A stretch of DNA of 55,144 nucleotides from assembly GCA_022825675.1 (NCBI GenBank), contig JAJDWK010000011.1, positions 1 to 55,144 on the forward strand. Reading direction: 5' to 3'. The DNA comes from Anaerolineae bacterium. Lineage in GTDB: Bacteria; Chloroflexota; Anaerolineae; Aggregatilineales; Phototrophicaceae. Every line of letters begins with the position of its first letter. Positions within the stretch are counted from its first letter, which is position 1. Positions 8,355 to 17,951 of the stretch are shown here, piece after piece. Below the pieces are notes generated by a model. The model did not search any database, was not told the DNA's origin, and was given only the letters and a program-made list of their open reading frames with translations. Both the position numbers and the translations under genes were made by a program.

Positions 8355-9458
8355 ATGCCAAATAGCCAGGGCGCTGCTGAGTTTGCGCCCCTGTTGGAAG
8401 CAATTGACCAGCGCAAATCCTTGCTGCTGGACTACCTGCTGCAAGAGCGCTTCCAGCAGCGCTTCCAGCCGCCACATATCCGCGACGCTGTCTTCAGCTA
8501 TATTCGGCGCGGCGGCAAATCCCTGCGCCCGGCGGTCGCGCAATTGGCTTGTGCCGCCTTGGGCGGGGACGAGCGGCGCGCGCTGCCCGTCGCGGCGGCG
8601 ATTGAGGTCTACCATACTTGGACGCTGGTGCATGACGACATCATCGACCGCGATGATACCCGCCGCGGGCTGCCCAGTGTGCATCGGCAATTTGCCCGCC
8701 GCGCCGCTGCTGAATTCGGCTGGGATGCCGCCGCTGCCGACCATTACGGGCTTGCAATCGCCATTCTAACGGGCGATGTGCAGCAAGCCTGGTCCTGGTC
8801 GCTGTTGTTTGAGGCGCATCTGGAGCATGGAGTGCCGGCATCGGTGGCGCTGCAATTGGCGCAGGATTTGGCGAGCCGCGTCACGCCCTTGCTGGTGGCG
8901 GGCGAGACCTTGGATGTGCAATATGCTGGCGGCGCGACTGCCCTCAGCGAGCGGCAAATCCTCGACATGCTCTGGAAGAAGACTGGCGCTCTCTATGAGT
9001 TTGCCGGGCGCGCCGGTGCCGCCATCGCCCTCGAAGATGCTTCGGCGCGGCAGCCCGCCGCCCAAGCGGTCGCCAGCTTTTGCAGCCTATGCGGCAGCGC
9101 TTTTCAAATCCAGGATGATATCCTCGGCATCGTTGGCGATGCGCGGCAATTGGGCAAGCCTGTCGGCTCCGATATCCGCGAGGGCAAATCCACGCTGTTG
9201 ACTATAAAAGCCATGGAACGGGCGGACGAGCGCCAGCGGGCGTTCATGCGCGCGGTTTTGGGCGCGGCAGCGGCAAGCCCCGCCGATGTACAAGCCGTTG
9301 CCGATTTGCTGCGCAGCCTGGGCGTCATCGACTATGCCAAAGACATGTCTATGGCGCTGGTGAGCCAGGCGCTGGAGCAGCTGCGCACCCTGCCCGATAC
9401 CGCCGCGCGCCGACTGTTGGCGCAATGGGCGCGCTACCTCATCGCCCGCGACTTCTAA
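8355..9458 (+). CDS. Polyprenyl diphosphate synthase
   Basis: Trans-prenyltransferases condense isopentenyl diphosphate onto allylic diphosphates to make C15-C50 chains for quinones, carotenoids or carrier lipids. The 367-residue protein has GGKSLRPA, the first Asp-rich motif HDDIIDRDDTRRG, and the second motif QIQDDILGIVGD followed by KPVGSDIREGKST. The residues ahead of the first Asp motif (YHTWTLVHDD) might suggest chain length, but I do not assign it. ATG 8310 in the same frame is possible, but it lies on the putative -10. Neighbours give no pathway clue. Confidence 0.9.
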   Translation: MPNSQGAAEFAPLLEAIDQRKSLLLDYLLQERFQQRFQPPHIRDAVFSYIRRGGKSLRPAVAQLACAALGGDERRALPVAAAIEVYHTWTLVHDDIIDRDDTRRGLPSVHRQFARRAAAEFGWDAAAADHYGLAIAILTGDVQQAWSWSLLFEAHLEHGVPASVALQLAQDLASRVTPLLVAGETLDVQYAGGATALSERQILDMLWKKTGALYEFAGRAGAAIALEDASARQPAAQAVASFCSLCGSAFQIQDDILGIVGDARQLGKPVGSDIREGKSTLLTIKAMERADERQRAFMRAVLGAAAASPADVQAVADLLRSLGVIDYAKDMSMALVSQALEQLRTLPDTAARRLLAQWARYLIARDF

Positions 9459-9518
9459 TCAGCCGCCGCTGATGCAAAGAAGCTGCGACGAATACCAGCC
9501 CCCAGCGTATTCGAGACT

Positions 9519-10301
9519 ATGAAAAGAAAACACTTGCCAAATTTCCCACACTTTGCACTCTGGATCGTCTTGATGACGCTCGCTCTCGCCGCTTTTGGCG
9601 GGGCGGCGCTGGCGCAGACGCCGCCGCCTGAAACGCCGGCAGCGCTGCTGGAGGGCGCGCTGGCGCAGTTGCGCGCGGCGGAGAGCTTCCGCCTGCGCAT
9701 AGAGCAGACGGGCGCGCCCTACCCCCTGGAGCTGGCAATTGAGGGATTGCCGACGCTGAGCGCGCCATTAAACAGCGCCGAGGGGCAAGCCATCCCGCCG
9801 GACGAGCTTTTCATCAGCGCGCAGCTCAAAGCATTTTTCCTGACAGTTTCTTTCGATATCTATGCCCTGGGCGCTCGGCAATGGCTCAGCTTCCCCAGCG
9901 GCGCATCCTGGAGAGCGTTGAACGCCAGCGACAGTTTCAATGTAGCCAGCCTGCTCGCGGCGGATGACGGCATTGAAGCCGTTTTCGACAATTTGCGGGA
10001 GCTGCAGCAACTGCCGCCCGAGCAGGAGCAGCCGCCCACTGATGACGCCGCCGCTAGCGATGAGCTGCCGCTCATCAAGCTGCGCGCGCTGGCGGATGGC
10101 GAAGCCATCGCCGCGCTGCTCTTCAATCTCATCGAAGCGCAGGGCGAAGTGCTGGTTTATGTCTATATCAGCGAGGCGGACGGGCGCTTGACGCGCATTG
10201 ACCTCACGATGTTGGAAGAAGACGCTGATGCCGAGCCTTCGCTTTGGCATATTCACTTTTATGATTATGACGCCGACCGCGGCTTTGAAGCGCCGGCTTA
10301 G
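9519..10301 (+). CDS. Secreted LppX/LprAFG-like protein
   Basis: The 260-residue protein begins with a signal peptide (hydrophobic core LWIVLMTLALAAFGG, cleavage near ALAQ). The body has the pattern LLEGALAQLRAAESFRLRIE and later DGRLTRIDLTM, which recalls the LolA/LppX-like fold that carries lipids. The similarity is by pattern only. A stretch rich in Pro, Glu and Asp lies near residues 165-185. Its stop codon overlaps the stop of the convergent GT2 gene (TTAG, 10298-10301). Confidence 0.5.
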   Translation: MKRKHLPNFPHFALWIVLMTLALAAFGGAALAQTPPPETPAALLEGALAQLRAAESFRLRIEQTGAPYPLELAIEGLPTLSAPLNSAEGQAIPPDELFISAQLKAFFLTVSFDIYALGARQWLSFPSGASWRALNASDSFNVASLLAADDGIEAVFDNLRELQQLPPEQEQPPTDDAAASDELPLIKLRALADGEAIAALLFNLIEAQGEVLVYVYISEADGRLTRIDLTMLEEDADAEPSLWHIHFYDYDADRGFEAPA

Positions 10302-11311
10302 ACGGGCTCCTGCGCTGGCGGCGTCGCTTCCCGCTCTGCCCGCCGCCGCTCGCGGATGAAATAGATCGGCTTGCGCTGGGATTCGTGATAGGTGCGCATA
10401 ATCATATCGGCGACGATGCCAGTGCTGACAAATTGCACGCCCAGCACCATCAACAGCGCCGCCAGCTGCAAGAGCGGGCGATCGCCGATTTTGTTCTCGG
10501 TTATCAGCTTGAAGACGGTCAAATAACCGCCAAGCAAGGTGCCGATGCCGCCGACAAGGAAGCCGGCGCTGCCAAATACATAGAGCGGGCGGTTGAAATA
10601 GCTCAGCAGAAATACCACCACAATCAAATCCAGAATGACTTTGAAAGTGCGGCTGAAGCCATATTTGCTGCTGCCCCAGCGCCGCGCCCGGTCTTTGACT
10701 GGGATTTCCGCCACTTTCACGCCCATTTGGCTGGCGAGAGCGGGGATGAAGCGGTGCAATTCGCCATAAAGCTGCACGCCCTTCGCCACATCAAAATGAT
10801 AGGCTTTTAAGGTGCAGCCATAATCGTGCAGTTTGATGCCCGTGCTGCGGGAGATGAGGCGGTTGGCGAGCGCCGATGGGATGCGCCGCAGGAACAGCGG
10901 CTCCTTGCGATTTTGCCGCCAGCCGCTGACGATGTCGTAGCCTTCGTCAAATTTTTCCAGGATGCGCCCAATATCGGCGGGGTCATTCTGCAAGTCGGCG
11001 TCAATCGTCACCACCACCTGCCCGCGCGCCGCCTGGAAGCCCGCCGCCATCGCCGCTGTCTGCCCGAAGTTGCGGCGAAAATGGATGATATGCCAGCGGG
11101 CATCGCGGGCTTGCGCCGCGTTCAGCAAGGCGTAGCTGCGGTCGCTGCTGCCGTCATTGATGGCGACCACTTCATACTCCCGCCCCAGCGGGTCCAGCGC
11201 CGCGCTTAACTCGCGCTGCAGCCGCTCGATATTGCCCTCTTCGTTATAGATGGGGATAACAACCGAAAGCTCAAGCTCGGGGGCGGCGATTTCTTCCAGC
11301 CTGCTGCTCAT
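10298..11311 (-). CDS. Membrane glycosyltransferase, family 2 (DPM1/GtrB-like)
   Basis: The 337-residue protein has a GT-A domain: LSVVIPIYNEEGNIERL, NDGSSDRS, the metal-site DADLQNDP, then RRWGSSKYG in the acceptor part. Two membrane segments follow (LDLIVVVFLLSYF and the LQLAALLMVLGVQFVSTGI region), and it ends in a basic tail. This matches enzymes that load a sugar on polyprenyl phosphate for wall or O-glycan assembly. Start ATG 11311 has GGAG 7 bp upstream; the frame is open to 11407. The class A PBP gene begins divergently nearby. Confidence 0.85.
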   Translation of the reverse strand: MSSRLEEIAAPELELSVVIPIYNEEGNIERLQRELSAALDPLGREYEVVAINDGSSDRSYALLNAAQARDARWHIIHFRRNFGQTAAMAAGFQAARGQVVVTIDADLQNDPADIGRILEKFDEGYDIVSGWRQNRKEPLFLRRIPSALANRLISRSTGIKLHDYGCTLKAYHFDVAKGVQLYGELHRFIPALASQMGVKVAEIPVKDRARRWGSSKYGFSRTFKVILDLIVVVFLLSYFNRPLYVFGSAGFLVGGIGTLLGGYLTVFKLITENKIGDRPLLQLAALLMVLGVQFVSTGIVADMIMRTYHESQRKPIYFIRERRRAEREATPPAQEPV

Positions 11312-11500
11312 GTGCCTGCTCCGCGGGTTTCCTGGGCGCATTTTAGCATTGTACAGCGCTCCCTTCCAGATGGCTGGGCGCGGCGCGCCGAATTCTCGCT
11401 GGCGCAAGCGCTATTGACGCTGCGGCAACGCCGCATACCCGGCGCGCGTATTCTGCCCGGATTCTGATAGAATGGCGCTATCAGCATTCCAGGACGGCAC

Positions 11501-14437
11501 ATGACAGCAGACAGCAACTCCAACGGGCATCCCCCCGCGCGTCATCCCCCGCCAGCTTTGCCGAAGCCGCCGCCGCTGCCGGGCAGGCACCCGGCCGCCA
11601 ATGCCGCGCTGATGCCGCGCAAGCGCCGCCGCCGCAAGTATTTTGGCTGTCCGCTGGGCTGCTGGCTGCTGATAGCGGGGCTAATGTTCAGCCTCTGCGG
11701 CGGCATCATGCTGCTGACAGTGGGCGCGGCGCTGCTCTTCTTGCCCCAGGTGGAAGCCGAGTGGAACGCGCGCATCGCCGCTGTCGATAATTATCGCAGC
11801 TTCCAAAGCAGCTTCATTTATGACCGCCACGGCAAGGAATTGTACGAATCCTTCAGCGAGGGGCGGCGCGTGCATGTCAGCTATGACCGCATCCCGCAGG
11901 CGCTGGTGCAGGCGACTATCGCGATTGAGGACGATTCTTTCTTCGAGAATATCGGCATCGATGTCGCCGCGACCGCTGTCGCCGCGCTGCGCTTTTTAGG
12001 CGCTGGCGGCGCTGCCGATATCCCCGGCGGCAGCACCATCACGCAGCAATTGGTGCGCAATATCTATTTCGATTTTGAAAAGCGCGCCGAGCGCACGGCA
12101 GCGCGCAAAGCCGAAGAAATCCTGCTCGCCATCATCCTGACGCAGGCAAAAAGCAAAGAAGAAATCCTCGAGATGTATTTCAACGAAATCTATTATGGCA
12201 ATCTCGCCTATGGCGCGCAGACCGCCGCCCAAACTTTTTTCGGCGTCGATGTCGACCAGTTGAGCCTGGGCGAGGCGGCGATGCTGGCGGGCTTGCCGCA
12301 AGCCCCCGCCGAGCTCGACCCGCTCAACCCGGACCCGGCGGTGCAAGCCGCGGTAGACCAGCGCTGGCGGCAAGTGCTAGGCGAAATGACCGAAGAAGGC
12401 TTCATCACGCAAGAGCAGGCGCGGGCGGCGCTGCGGGCGGGTTTGTCCTTCGCGCCGGCGGATACCTCGCTGGTCGCGCCGCATTTCACTGTCTATGCCC
12501 AAGCCGAGCTCGAGCGGCTCTTGACGAGCCTCGGCTATCAGCCGGAGCAGAGTAGCGGCGGCGGCATGCGCGTGTACACCACGCTTGATCAAGCGGTCAA
12601 CCGCTTGGCGCAGCGGGCGGCCGCCAATCAAGTCGCCAGCTTGAGCGCAAAAAATGTCAGCAATGCCGCCGTGCTGGTCGCCAAGCCCGCCAGCGGCGAA
12701 ATCCTCGCTATGGTCGGCAGCGTTGATTACAACAACGATGCGATTGACGGCAGCGTCAATGTTACGACCGCGTTCCGCCAGCCGGGCAGCACCATAAAGC
12801 CCTTCACCTACGCCGCGGCGATGGAAGGCGGCATGTCGCCGCTGGATGTGCTTTGGGATACCCGCACCGAGATTGTGCTGGAGCGCGCGCCCGCCTACAG
12901 CCCGCGCAATTATGACAATACCTTTCACGGTCCCATGACGATGCGCGCGGCGCTGGGCAACAGCTACAACATCCCCGCCGTGCAAACCTTGCGCCAAATC
13001 GGGGTGGAGGCGCTGCTGCGGCTTTTGCGGCGCTTCGGCATCAGCACTTTGGGCGAAGCGGCGTCTCAATATGGCTTGTCACTGACCCTGGGCGGCGGCG
13101 AAGTGACGCTTATTGAGCTGGTCAACGCTTATGCCGTTTTCGCCAACCAAGGCGAATATGTTCCCGTAACCTCCATCCTTTGCGTCATCGACAGCGATGA
13201 CCAGATTCTGTATCAATACATGGGCGGCTGCCCGGGCGGGCAGGTCAGCGAGCGCTCGGCATTGCGCCGCGCCCAGCCCCGGCGCGCTTTGGACCCACGC
13301 CTCGCCTTTATCCTCACCGACATGCTGGCGGACAATAGCGCCCGCAGTGAGGCCATGGGCGTCTACAGCCCCCTGCGCGCCGATGGCATTTTTGCCGCCG
13401 TCAAAACTGGCACCACCGATGATGTCAAAGACAATTGGACTATCGGCTATACGCGCAATGTGGCGGTGGGCGTTTGGGTCGGCAATAATGACGGTGCCCC
13501 GATGATTGATTCATCGGGTTTGACCGGTGCCGCGCCCATCTGGCGCTCGGTGTTGACCGGCATCTACGCCAATGCGGATTTGCTCGCCGCCTTCGCCAGG
13601 GAGGACGGCTTTTTCAATGAACAGCCGCCGCCACCCACCGGCATAACATTAACGCGCGCCTGCGATGTGCGCCGTCTGCTAGAATTCTCGACCAGTTGCC
13701 CCGCATACATCAGCGAATGGACGCTTGATGGCCGCGCCGGCATTCCCGATGCCGAGGGCACTCTGTATTATCCGCCGCTGGCACAGCAATATCCCACGCC
13801 GGTGCCGCTGCAAGGCTCGGTTGTTCAGGAACTGTCCCCGGGCGTCTACCAGACATTGGCGTACCCGCTGCCGCCTGATGTTGCCGCAGGCATCCAATTT
13901 CAACTGCCGCCGGGCGCGCCGCAGCCCATCCCGCCCAATTTCTGCCGCGTCCCGGTGGAGCAGGCGGCGGAAGCGGTGGCGGCTGGCGCCCAGAATCTGC
14001 TTTTTATCGGCGGTCCCGCCAGCTCTGCGGAAGATGCGGTGGCAGCCGAGCGCTATGCCCGCGAGCAGGGCTTGGCTTATTTGCCGACAATTGATTGCTG
14101 GCAGGGCGTATACGCCGAAAGCAGCGTCGGCGATGCTGGCGCCAGCTTAATAATTCGTCAGCCCCGCAACGGGCAGCGGCTCAACAGCTTGATGCCCATC
14201 CTCGGCAGCGCGCAATTTACCCCCGAGCAAGCCGAGTTTTATCAATTTTTTATCCGCGGCGGGCAATTCAGCGATTGGACGCCGCTCGGGCAGCCGCAAT
14301 ACAGCCCGGTGCTCAATGGGCAGTTGGAGATGCTGCACGGCGATGCGCTGATACCGGGCAATTATGTGCTGCGCCTGGCGCTTATGCGCAACGGCAGTTG
14401 GACGCAAGCCACCGATGTCGTCTTCAGTGTGCCTTGA
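11501..14437 (+). CDS. Class A penicillin-binding protein (transglycosylase/transpeptidase)
   Basis: This bifunctional enzyme polymerises and cross-links peptidoglycan outside the membrane. The 978-residue protein has a Pro-rich, then basic, cytosolic N-terminus, one membrane anchor (about 53-82) and a GT51 domain with the catalytic Glu at 143 in AIEDDSFFEN (the usual His after it is Asn), GGSTITQQLVRN and YFNEIYYG. The transpeptidase domain follows, with S430-TIK433, S488-Y-N and K635-TGT. An extension of about 280 residues ends in a domain beginning IIRQPRNGQRL, a beta-sandwich by pattern. The likely class is PBP1a/PonA. It is convergent with the TIR-FHA gene. Confidence 0.92.
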   Translation: MTADSNSNGHPPARHPPPALPKPPPLPGRHPAANAALMPRKRRRRKYFGCPLGCWLLIAGLMFSLCGGIMLLTVGAALLFLPQVEAEWNARIAAVDNYRSFQSSFIYDRHGKELYESFSEGRRVHVSYDRIPQALVQATIAIEDDSFFENIGIDVAATAVAALRFLGAGGAADIPGGSTITQQLVRNIYFDFEKRAERTAARKAEEILLAIILTQAKSKEEILEMYFNEIYYGNLAYGAQTAAQTFFGVDVDQLSLGEAAMLAGLPQAPAELDPLNPDPAVQAAVDQRWRQVLGEMTEEGFITQEQARAALRAGLSFAPADTSLVAPHFTVYAQAELERLLTSLGYQPEQSSGGGMRVYTTLDQAVNRLAQRAAANQVASLSAKNVSNAAVLVAKPASGEILAMVGSVDYNNDAIDGSVNVTTAFRQPGSTIKPFTYAAAMEGGMSPLDVLWDTRTEIVLERAPAYSPRNYDNTFHGPMTMRAALGNSYNIPAVQTLRQIGVEALLRLLRRFGISTLGEAASQYGLSLTLGGGEVTLIELVNAYAVFANQGEYVPVTSILCVIDSDDQILYQYMGGCPGGQVSERSALRRAQPRRALDPRLAFILTDMLADNSARSEAMGVYSPLRADGIFAAVKTGTTDDVKDNWTIGYTRNVAVGVWVGNNDGAPMIDSSGLTGAAPIWRSVLTGIYANADLLAAFAREDGFFNEQPPPPTGITLTRACDVRRLLEFSTSCPAYISEWTLDGRAGIPDAEGTLYYPPLAQQYPTPVPLQGSVVQELSPGVYQTLAYPLPPDVAAGIQFQLPPGAPQPIPPNFCRVPVEQAAEAVAAGAQNLLFIGGPASSAEDAVAAERYAREQGLAYLPTIDCWQGVYAESSVGDAGASLIIRQPRNGQRLNSLMPILGSAQFTPEQAEFYQFFIRGGQFSDWTPLGQPQYSPVLNGQLEMLHGDALIPGNYVLRLALMRNGSWTQATDVVFSVP

Positions 14438-14453
14438 GCGGCGGCGCTCCCGC

Positions 14454-15224
14454 TTATTTGGGATAGACCAGCGTGTAGCTCAGCACGATGGTATTGCCGA
14501 TGCTGATGATGGCACCATTGCTGAGCGCCGTGGGCTGGCGCGCCAACTCGCCATTGATGCGTGTGCCATTGGTGCTGTTTAGGTCTTCCAGCTGATAGTC
14601 CACACCACGCAGCGCCAGCCGAAATTGATAGCGGCTGACTTGGGCGTCTGGAATCATTATGTCGTTGGCGCGGTCGCGTCCCACCGTCACGGTTTCACGC
14701 TCCAGGCGATATAACTGATTGGGCATCGGTCCCCGCCGCATAATCAGCCAATAGCCGGGCTTGCTCGGCTGGACGCTGAGGTCAAGGCTGGAATGCTCGC
14801 CTCCTGCCCCTATTCGCTGACCGCGCTCTTCTTCCAACTGCCGCAGTTGCCGCTGCAAATCCGCCAGGAAATGATCCCAAAAGTGATTTTCGTCGCTGAA
14901 GGCGCGCAGGTTGTAACGTTTGACGATGCCCAAGCGCGCGTGTTCGCTGCTGTCCTCATAGACTATGGCGAAGACTGGTATATCCGCGCCCAAGGCAAAT
15001 GCCCATTCGTAGATGACTTTGGGCGCGGTGCCCGATTGCTGCGTCACCAATACCACAAGCGCTTCCGCCCGGCGGATGGCGGCATCCACGCCGATATGCC
15101 AGTCAGCGCCGGCGATTGGCTGCGGGTCCAGCCAGGGGCGATGCCCCTGCGCTTGCAGCAGGCGGCGCACTTCTTCGGCGCGCTGCTCATCGTTTGCGGC
15201 ATAAGCCAGGTAGATATTTTTCAT
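14454..15224 (-). CDS. TIR domain fused to FHA domain
   Basis: The 256-residue protein begins like a TIR domain: MKNIYLAYAANDEQRAEEV, WLDPQPIAGADWH, LVVLVTQQS, then VIYEWAFALG with E73 where TIR NADases carry their catalytic Glu. After a helical linker (118-135) comes an FHA domain (about 157-252) with GR at 182-183 and STNG at 217-220. The usual SRxH motif reads SRYQ (197-200), so the conserved His is lost. No signal or membrane segment is seen, so it is cytosolic. The GT4 gene lies 25 bp upstream on the same strand. The TIR part could cleave NAD+ or be a scaffold; the FHA part could target it to a phosphothreonine partner. Both are inference. Confidence 0.75.
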   Translation of the reverse strand: MKNIYLAYAANDEQRAEEVRRLLQAQGHRPWLDPQPIAGADWHIGVDAAIRRAEALVVLVTQQSGTAPKVIYEWAFALGADIPVFAIVYEDSSEHARLGIVKRYNLRAFSDENHFWDHFLADLQRQLRQLEEERGQRIGAGGEHSSLDLSVQPSKPGYWLIMRRGPMPNQLYRLERETVTVGRDRANDIMIPDAQVSRYQFRLALRGVDYQLEDLNSTNGTRINGELARQPTALSNGAIISIGNTIVLSYTLVYPK

Positions 15225-15249
15225 CGCGCGCTAAGTGCCAACCAGCTTG

Positions 15250-16383
15250 TCATCGTTTCGCCTGGTTCGCTTGTGTATACACCGCAATCGTGCCGGCTAC
15301 CATGTGTTCGCGGCTGAAGCGCTCTTCCAGGCGGGCAGCGCCGAGCAAGCCCATGTGCTTGCGCAGCGCGCGGTCGCTTAATAAACGCGCCATCGCCGCG
15401 GTCAAGGCGTCGACATCGCGCGGCGGGATTAATATGCCCGTCTCGCCATCGGCGACAACCTCCGGTATGGCGCTGACGCGGCTGGCGATGACGGGCGCGC
15501 GCCGCGCCATCGCCTCCAGCAAAACCAGCCCAAAGCCCTCCCACAAACTTGGCACCAGCAGCAGGTCAAATGCCGCCATGAGATCGCCCGCGTCCTCGCG
15601 CCAGCCCAGCCAATAAACGCGGTCGGCGATGCCCAGCGCGGAAGCCAGCCGCCGCAGCTCGTCCCCGCGTTCGCCGTCACCAGCGATGACGAGGCGCGCT
15701 GTCGGGAATTCCGCCCGCAGCCGCCGCGTCGCTTCCAGGGCATAACGGATGCCTTTCTGCTCCACCAGGCGGCAGACCATGCCCATCAAAAGCGCGTCGC
15801 TGCCGAGCTTGAGCTCGGCGCGCAGCTCCCGCCGCGCCCTTTCCACCGCGCTGTCGCTCAGCCAATTGGCGTCCATGCCATAATGCACCACCGTCAGCTT
15901 ATGCGCTGGCGCCCCTTCAATGTCAATGGCGAAGCGCCGCAGCGCTTCCGAAATCACGATGCCCGCGCTCAGCCGCCGCCAAAATTGCCGATGCAGGCGG
16001 CGCCAGCGCGCCCGATAGCGGAAGGGGTCGTCATTGTGGCGGCTGCTGACGACGCATGGTACGCCCGCCAGCTTGGCGGCGAGCCCTCCAAAGAGATCGG
16101 CATGCACCAGGTGCGTGTGCACGATGTCCGGCTGCTGACGGCGCAAAACGCGCCACAAAGCCCCTAGCAGCCGGGCATCGGCATCGCGGCGGATTGTCAG
16201 CCGCGTTACCGGGATGCCCAGCGCTTCCGCCTCGTCACGCATTTGACCCAGCGGCTTTTCCGGCTCTGTCAGCAAGATGAGCCGCGCATCCAGCTCCTGC
16301 GCGCGCAAGCCTGGCAGCAAGCTCAGCAAGTGCTTTTCCGCGCCGCTGATTCGCGTAACTTTGATGATATGGATGACGCGCAT
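15250..16383 (-). CDS. Glycosyltransferase, GT4 family
   Basis: The 377-residue GT-B enzyme starts MRVIHIIKVTRISGAEKHLLSLL, the typical GT4 N-terminus with a Gly-rich acceptor loop. HTHLVHADLFG, the donor-site start of the second Rossmann half and EGFGLVLLEAMARRAPVIAS (the E-x7-E motif) follow. These use nucleotide-activated sugars to build polysaccharide or glycolipid; the substrate cannot be read from sequence. It lies between the M28 peptidase (90 bp upstream) and the TIR-FHA gene (25 bp downstream), all on the minus strand. Confidence 0.88.
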   Translation of the reverse strand: MRVIHIIKVTRISGAEKHLLSLLPGLRAQELDARLILLTEPEKPLGQMRDEAEALGIPVTRLTIRRDADARLLGALWRVLRRQQPDIVHTHLVHADLFGGLAAKLAGVPCVVSSRHNDDPFRYRARWRRLHRQFWRRLSAGIVISEALRRFAIDIEGAPAHKLTVVHYGMDANWLSDSAVERARRELRAELKLGSDALLMGMVCRLVEQKGIRYALEATRRLRAEFPTARLVIAGDGERGDELRRLASALGIADRVYWLGWREDAGDLMAAFDLLLVPSLWEGFGLVLLEAMARRAPVIASRVSAIPEVVADGETGILIPPRDVDALTAAMARLLSDRALRKHMGLLGAARLEERFSREHMVAGTIAVYTQANQAKR

Positions 16384-16472
16384 ACCGCCTCAACCGGGCA
16401 CCGCCGCCCGCGCATAGTCCCTTTCACTTTAGCAGAGGGCGCATAGGGCGGCTAGCCAATTTCGCCCGCCCG

Positions 16473-17849
16473 CTAATTCGGGGAGATTTCCTCGGATAGA
16501 GGACCGATGAAGCCGCGCCCATCGACCGCCGCGATTGCAATCCCGGCATAATCGCTAAAGCCATCCCATGCCAGCTTGGTCTCGACATAAGGAAGCTGCT
16601 GATAAATCAAGGAATTGGCGGGGCGCAGCGCGATGATATAACGCAGCGCATCCGCTACCGGCTCCCAAACCAGCTCTTTGCCGCTGTCAGCGCGGTCGCG
16701 CAAGACGATATTGGCGGGCGGGCGCGGACCATCCGCCAGCGAAACGGCGATTGCCAGCGTCGTTTCTGTGGCGCGCCGCAGGTATTCCGGCTCTATGAAT
16801 TCGATGGTATCGGTCGGGTCGGCATTGCGTTTTTCTTCATAGGCGTTGATGAACCGTATCGCCGGGTAGCCCAAATCGCTGAAAGAAAAATGATCGCCAT
16901 AGCGGTTCTCGCGGTCGATGGCGTCCTGCACCTGCAACTCCAAATCCAGCGCATAATTGTAGCGCAGGAAATCGGCTTCCCGCGCCAGCTTGCGGGAGTT
17001 TGAAGTGGCGTTGGGTCCCGCCGAAAAGACGCGCAGGTAGCGCGTTTCGCTATTGCCCAGGAAGTTATGCACATTGCCGATGGTATCGATGTTAATCATG
17101 CCCAGCACCTCAATATCACGCTCGCGAACCCAATTAGCAAAGGCAATGCTGCCCTGCCGATTGAATTCCTCGGCGGAGAAAAAGACAAACATCACCGCCG
17201 CTTTGTATTGAGATTTGCTGAGGATACGCGCCAGTTCCAGCAGTGCCGCCACGCCCGAGCCATTGTCATTCGCGCCCGGGGCGGCGACTGTGCCCGAATT
17301 GAGCGGCGTGCCAACGCTGTCGTAATGGGCGCCGATGATAAGCGTGCCAGCGTTTAGCGCGCTGCCGCTGATAGCGCCGACGATGTTGTGCTGCGTCGAA
17401 CTGCCATCAGAAGTGGTATAGGCTTCAAAGCGGTTTTCAAAGACGGTCAAATTGCCATCGGAAGCGCCGCGGAAGATCTCCAGCTGATTGCGGATGTAGC
17501 GCCGCGCCGCGCCGATGCCATAGCCCGCCGCATCTTGCGCCGAGGCGATGTGGCGCGTATGAAAATCCTGCAGGCTGCGCACATGGGACATCAGCCGGTC
17601 GGCTTCAACCTGCTGCAAAAGGGGGCGCAGCGCGTCTTCTCGCGGGGCTGGCGGCGTGGCGACAACGATGCCCGCCGCTTCCACCGGCCTCACCGCGGCA
17701 TAGCCGAGGGTAGCCTGTGGCGTGATAGTAGGCAGCGGCGCCAGCGTTGGCGGGGCGTTGCTGCTCGTGCCCAAATTGCATGCCAAGAGCAGCGTCAGGA
17801 AACCCGTCGCGATGGCGGCGGCTTTGAAATGGCGGAGTTTCTTGCCCAT
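16473..17849 (-). CDS. M28-family zinc aminopeptidase, lipoprotein
   Basis: The 458-residue protein has a lipobox LLLAC after a short basic N-terminus, so it is probably anchored outside the membrane by lipid. The M28 domain shows the co-catalytic zinc ligands in order: GAHYDS, GANDNGSG, SAEEF, NIDTIG, and a late His in GDHFSFSDLGYPAIRF. The family removes N-terminal residues from peptides. A C-terminal domain of about 80 residues around APANIVLRDR to the end is FN3-like by pattern. I chose ATG 17849 (MGKK) over ATG 17882 because the signal peptide then has its usual length. Confidence 0.87.
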   Translation of the reverse strand: MGKKLRHFKAAAIATGFLTLLLACNLGTSSNAPPTLAPLPTITPQATLGYAAVRPVEAAGIVVATPPAPREDALRPLLQQVEADRLMSHVRSLQDFHTRHIASAQDAAGYGIGAARRYIRNQLEIFRGASDGNLTVFENRFEAYTTSDGSSTQHNIVGAISGSALNAGTLIIGAHYDSVGTPLNSGTVAAPGANDNGSGVAALLELARILSKSQYKAAVMFVFFSAEEFNRQGSIAFANWVRERDIEVLGMINIDTIGNVHNFLGNSETRYLRVFSAGPNATSNSRKLAREADFLRYNYALDLELQVQDAIDRENRYGDHFSFSDLGYPAIRFINAYEEKRNADPTDTIEFIEPEYLRRATETTLAIAVSLADGPRPPANIVLRDRADSGKELVWEPVADALRYIIALRPANSLIYQQLPYVETKLAWDGFSDYAGIAIAAVDGRGFIGPLSEEISPN

Positions 17850-17951
17850 ATCCGCGATTCTAACATATTTCGCCGCTGGCACACGGCGTATTCATGTGGC
17901 ATAGGCATGCTGTACAATCGCCAGCAGGGCAGCCAGCGCTTTGGAGGCATC

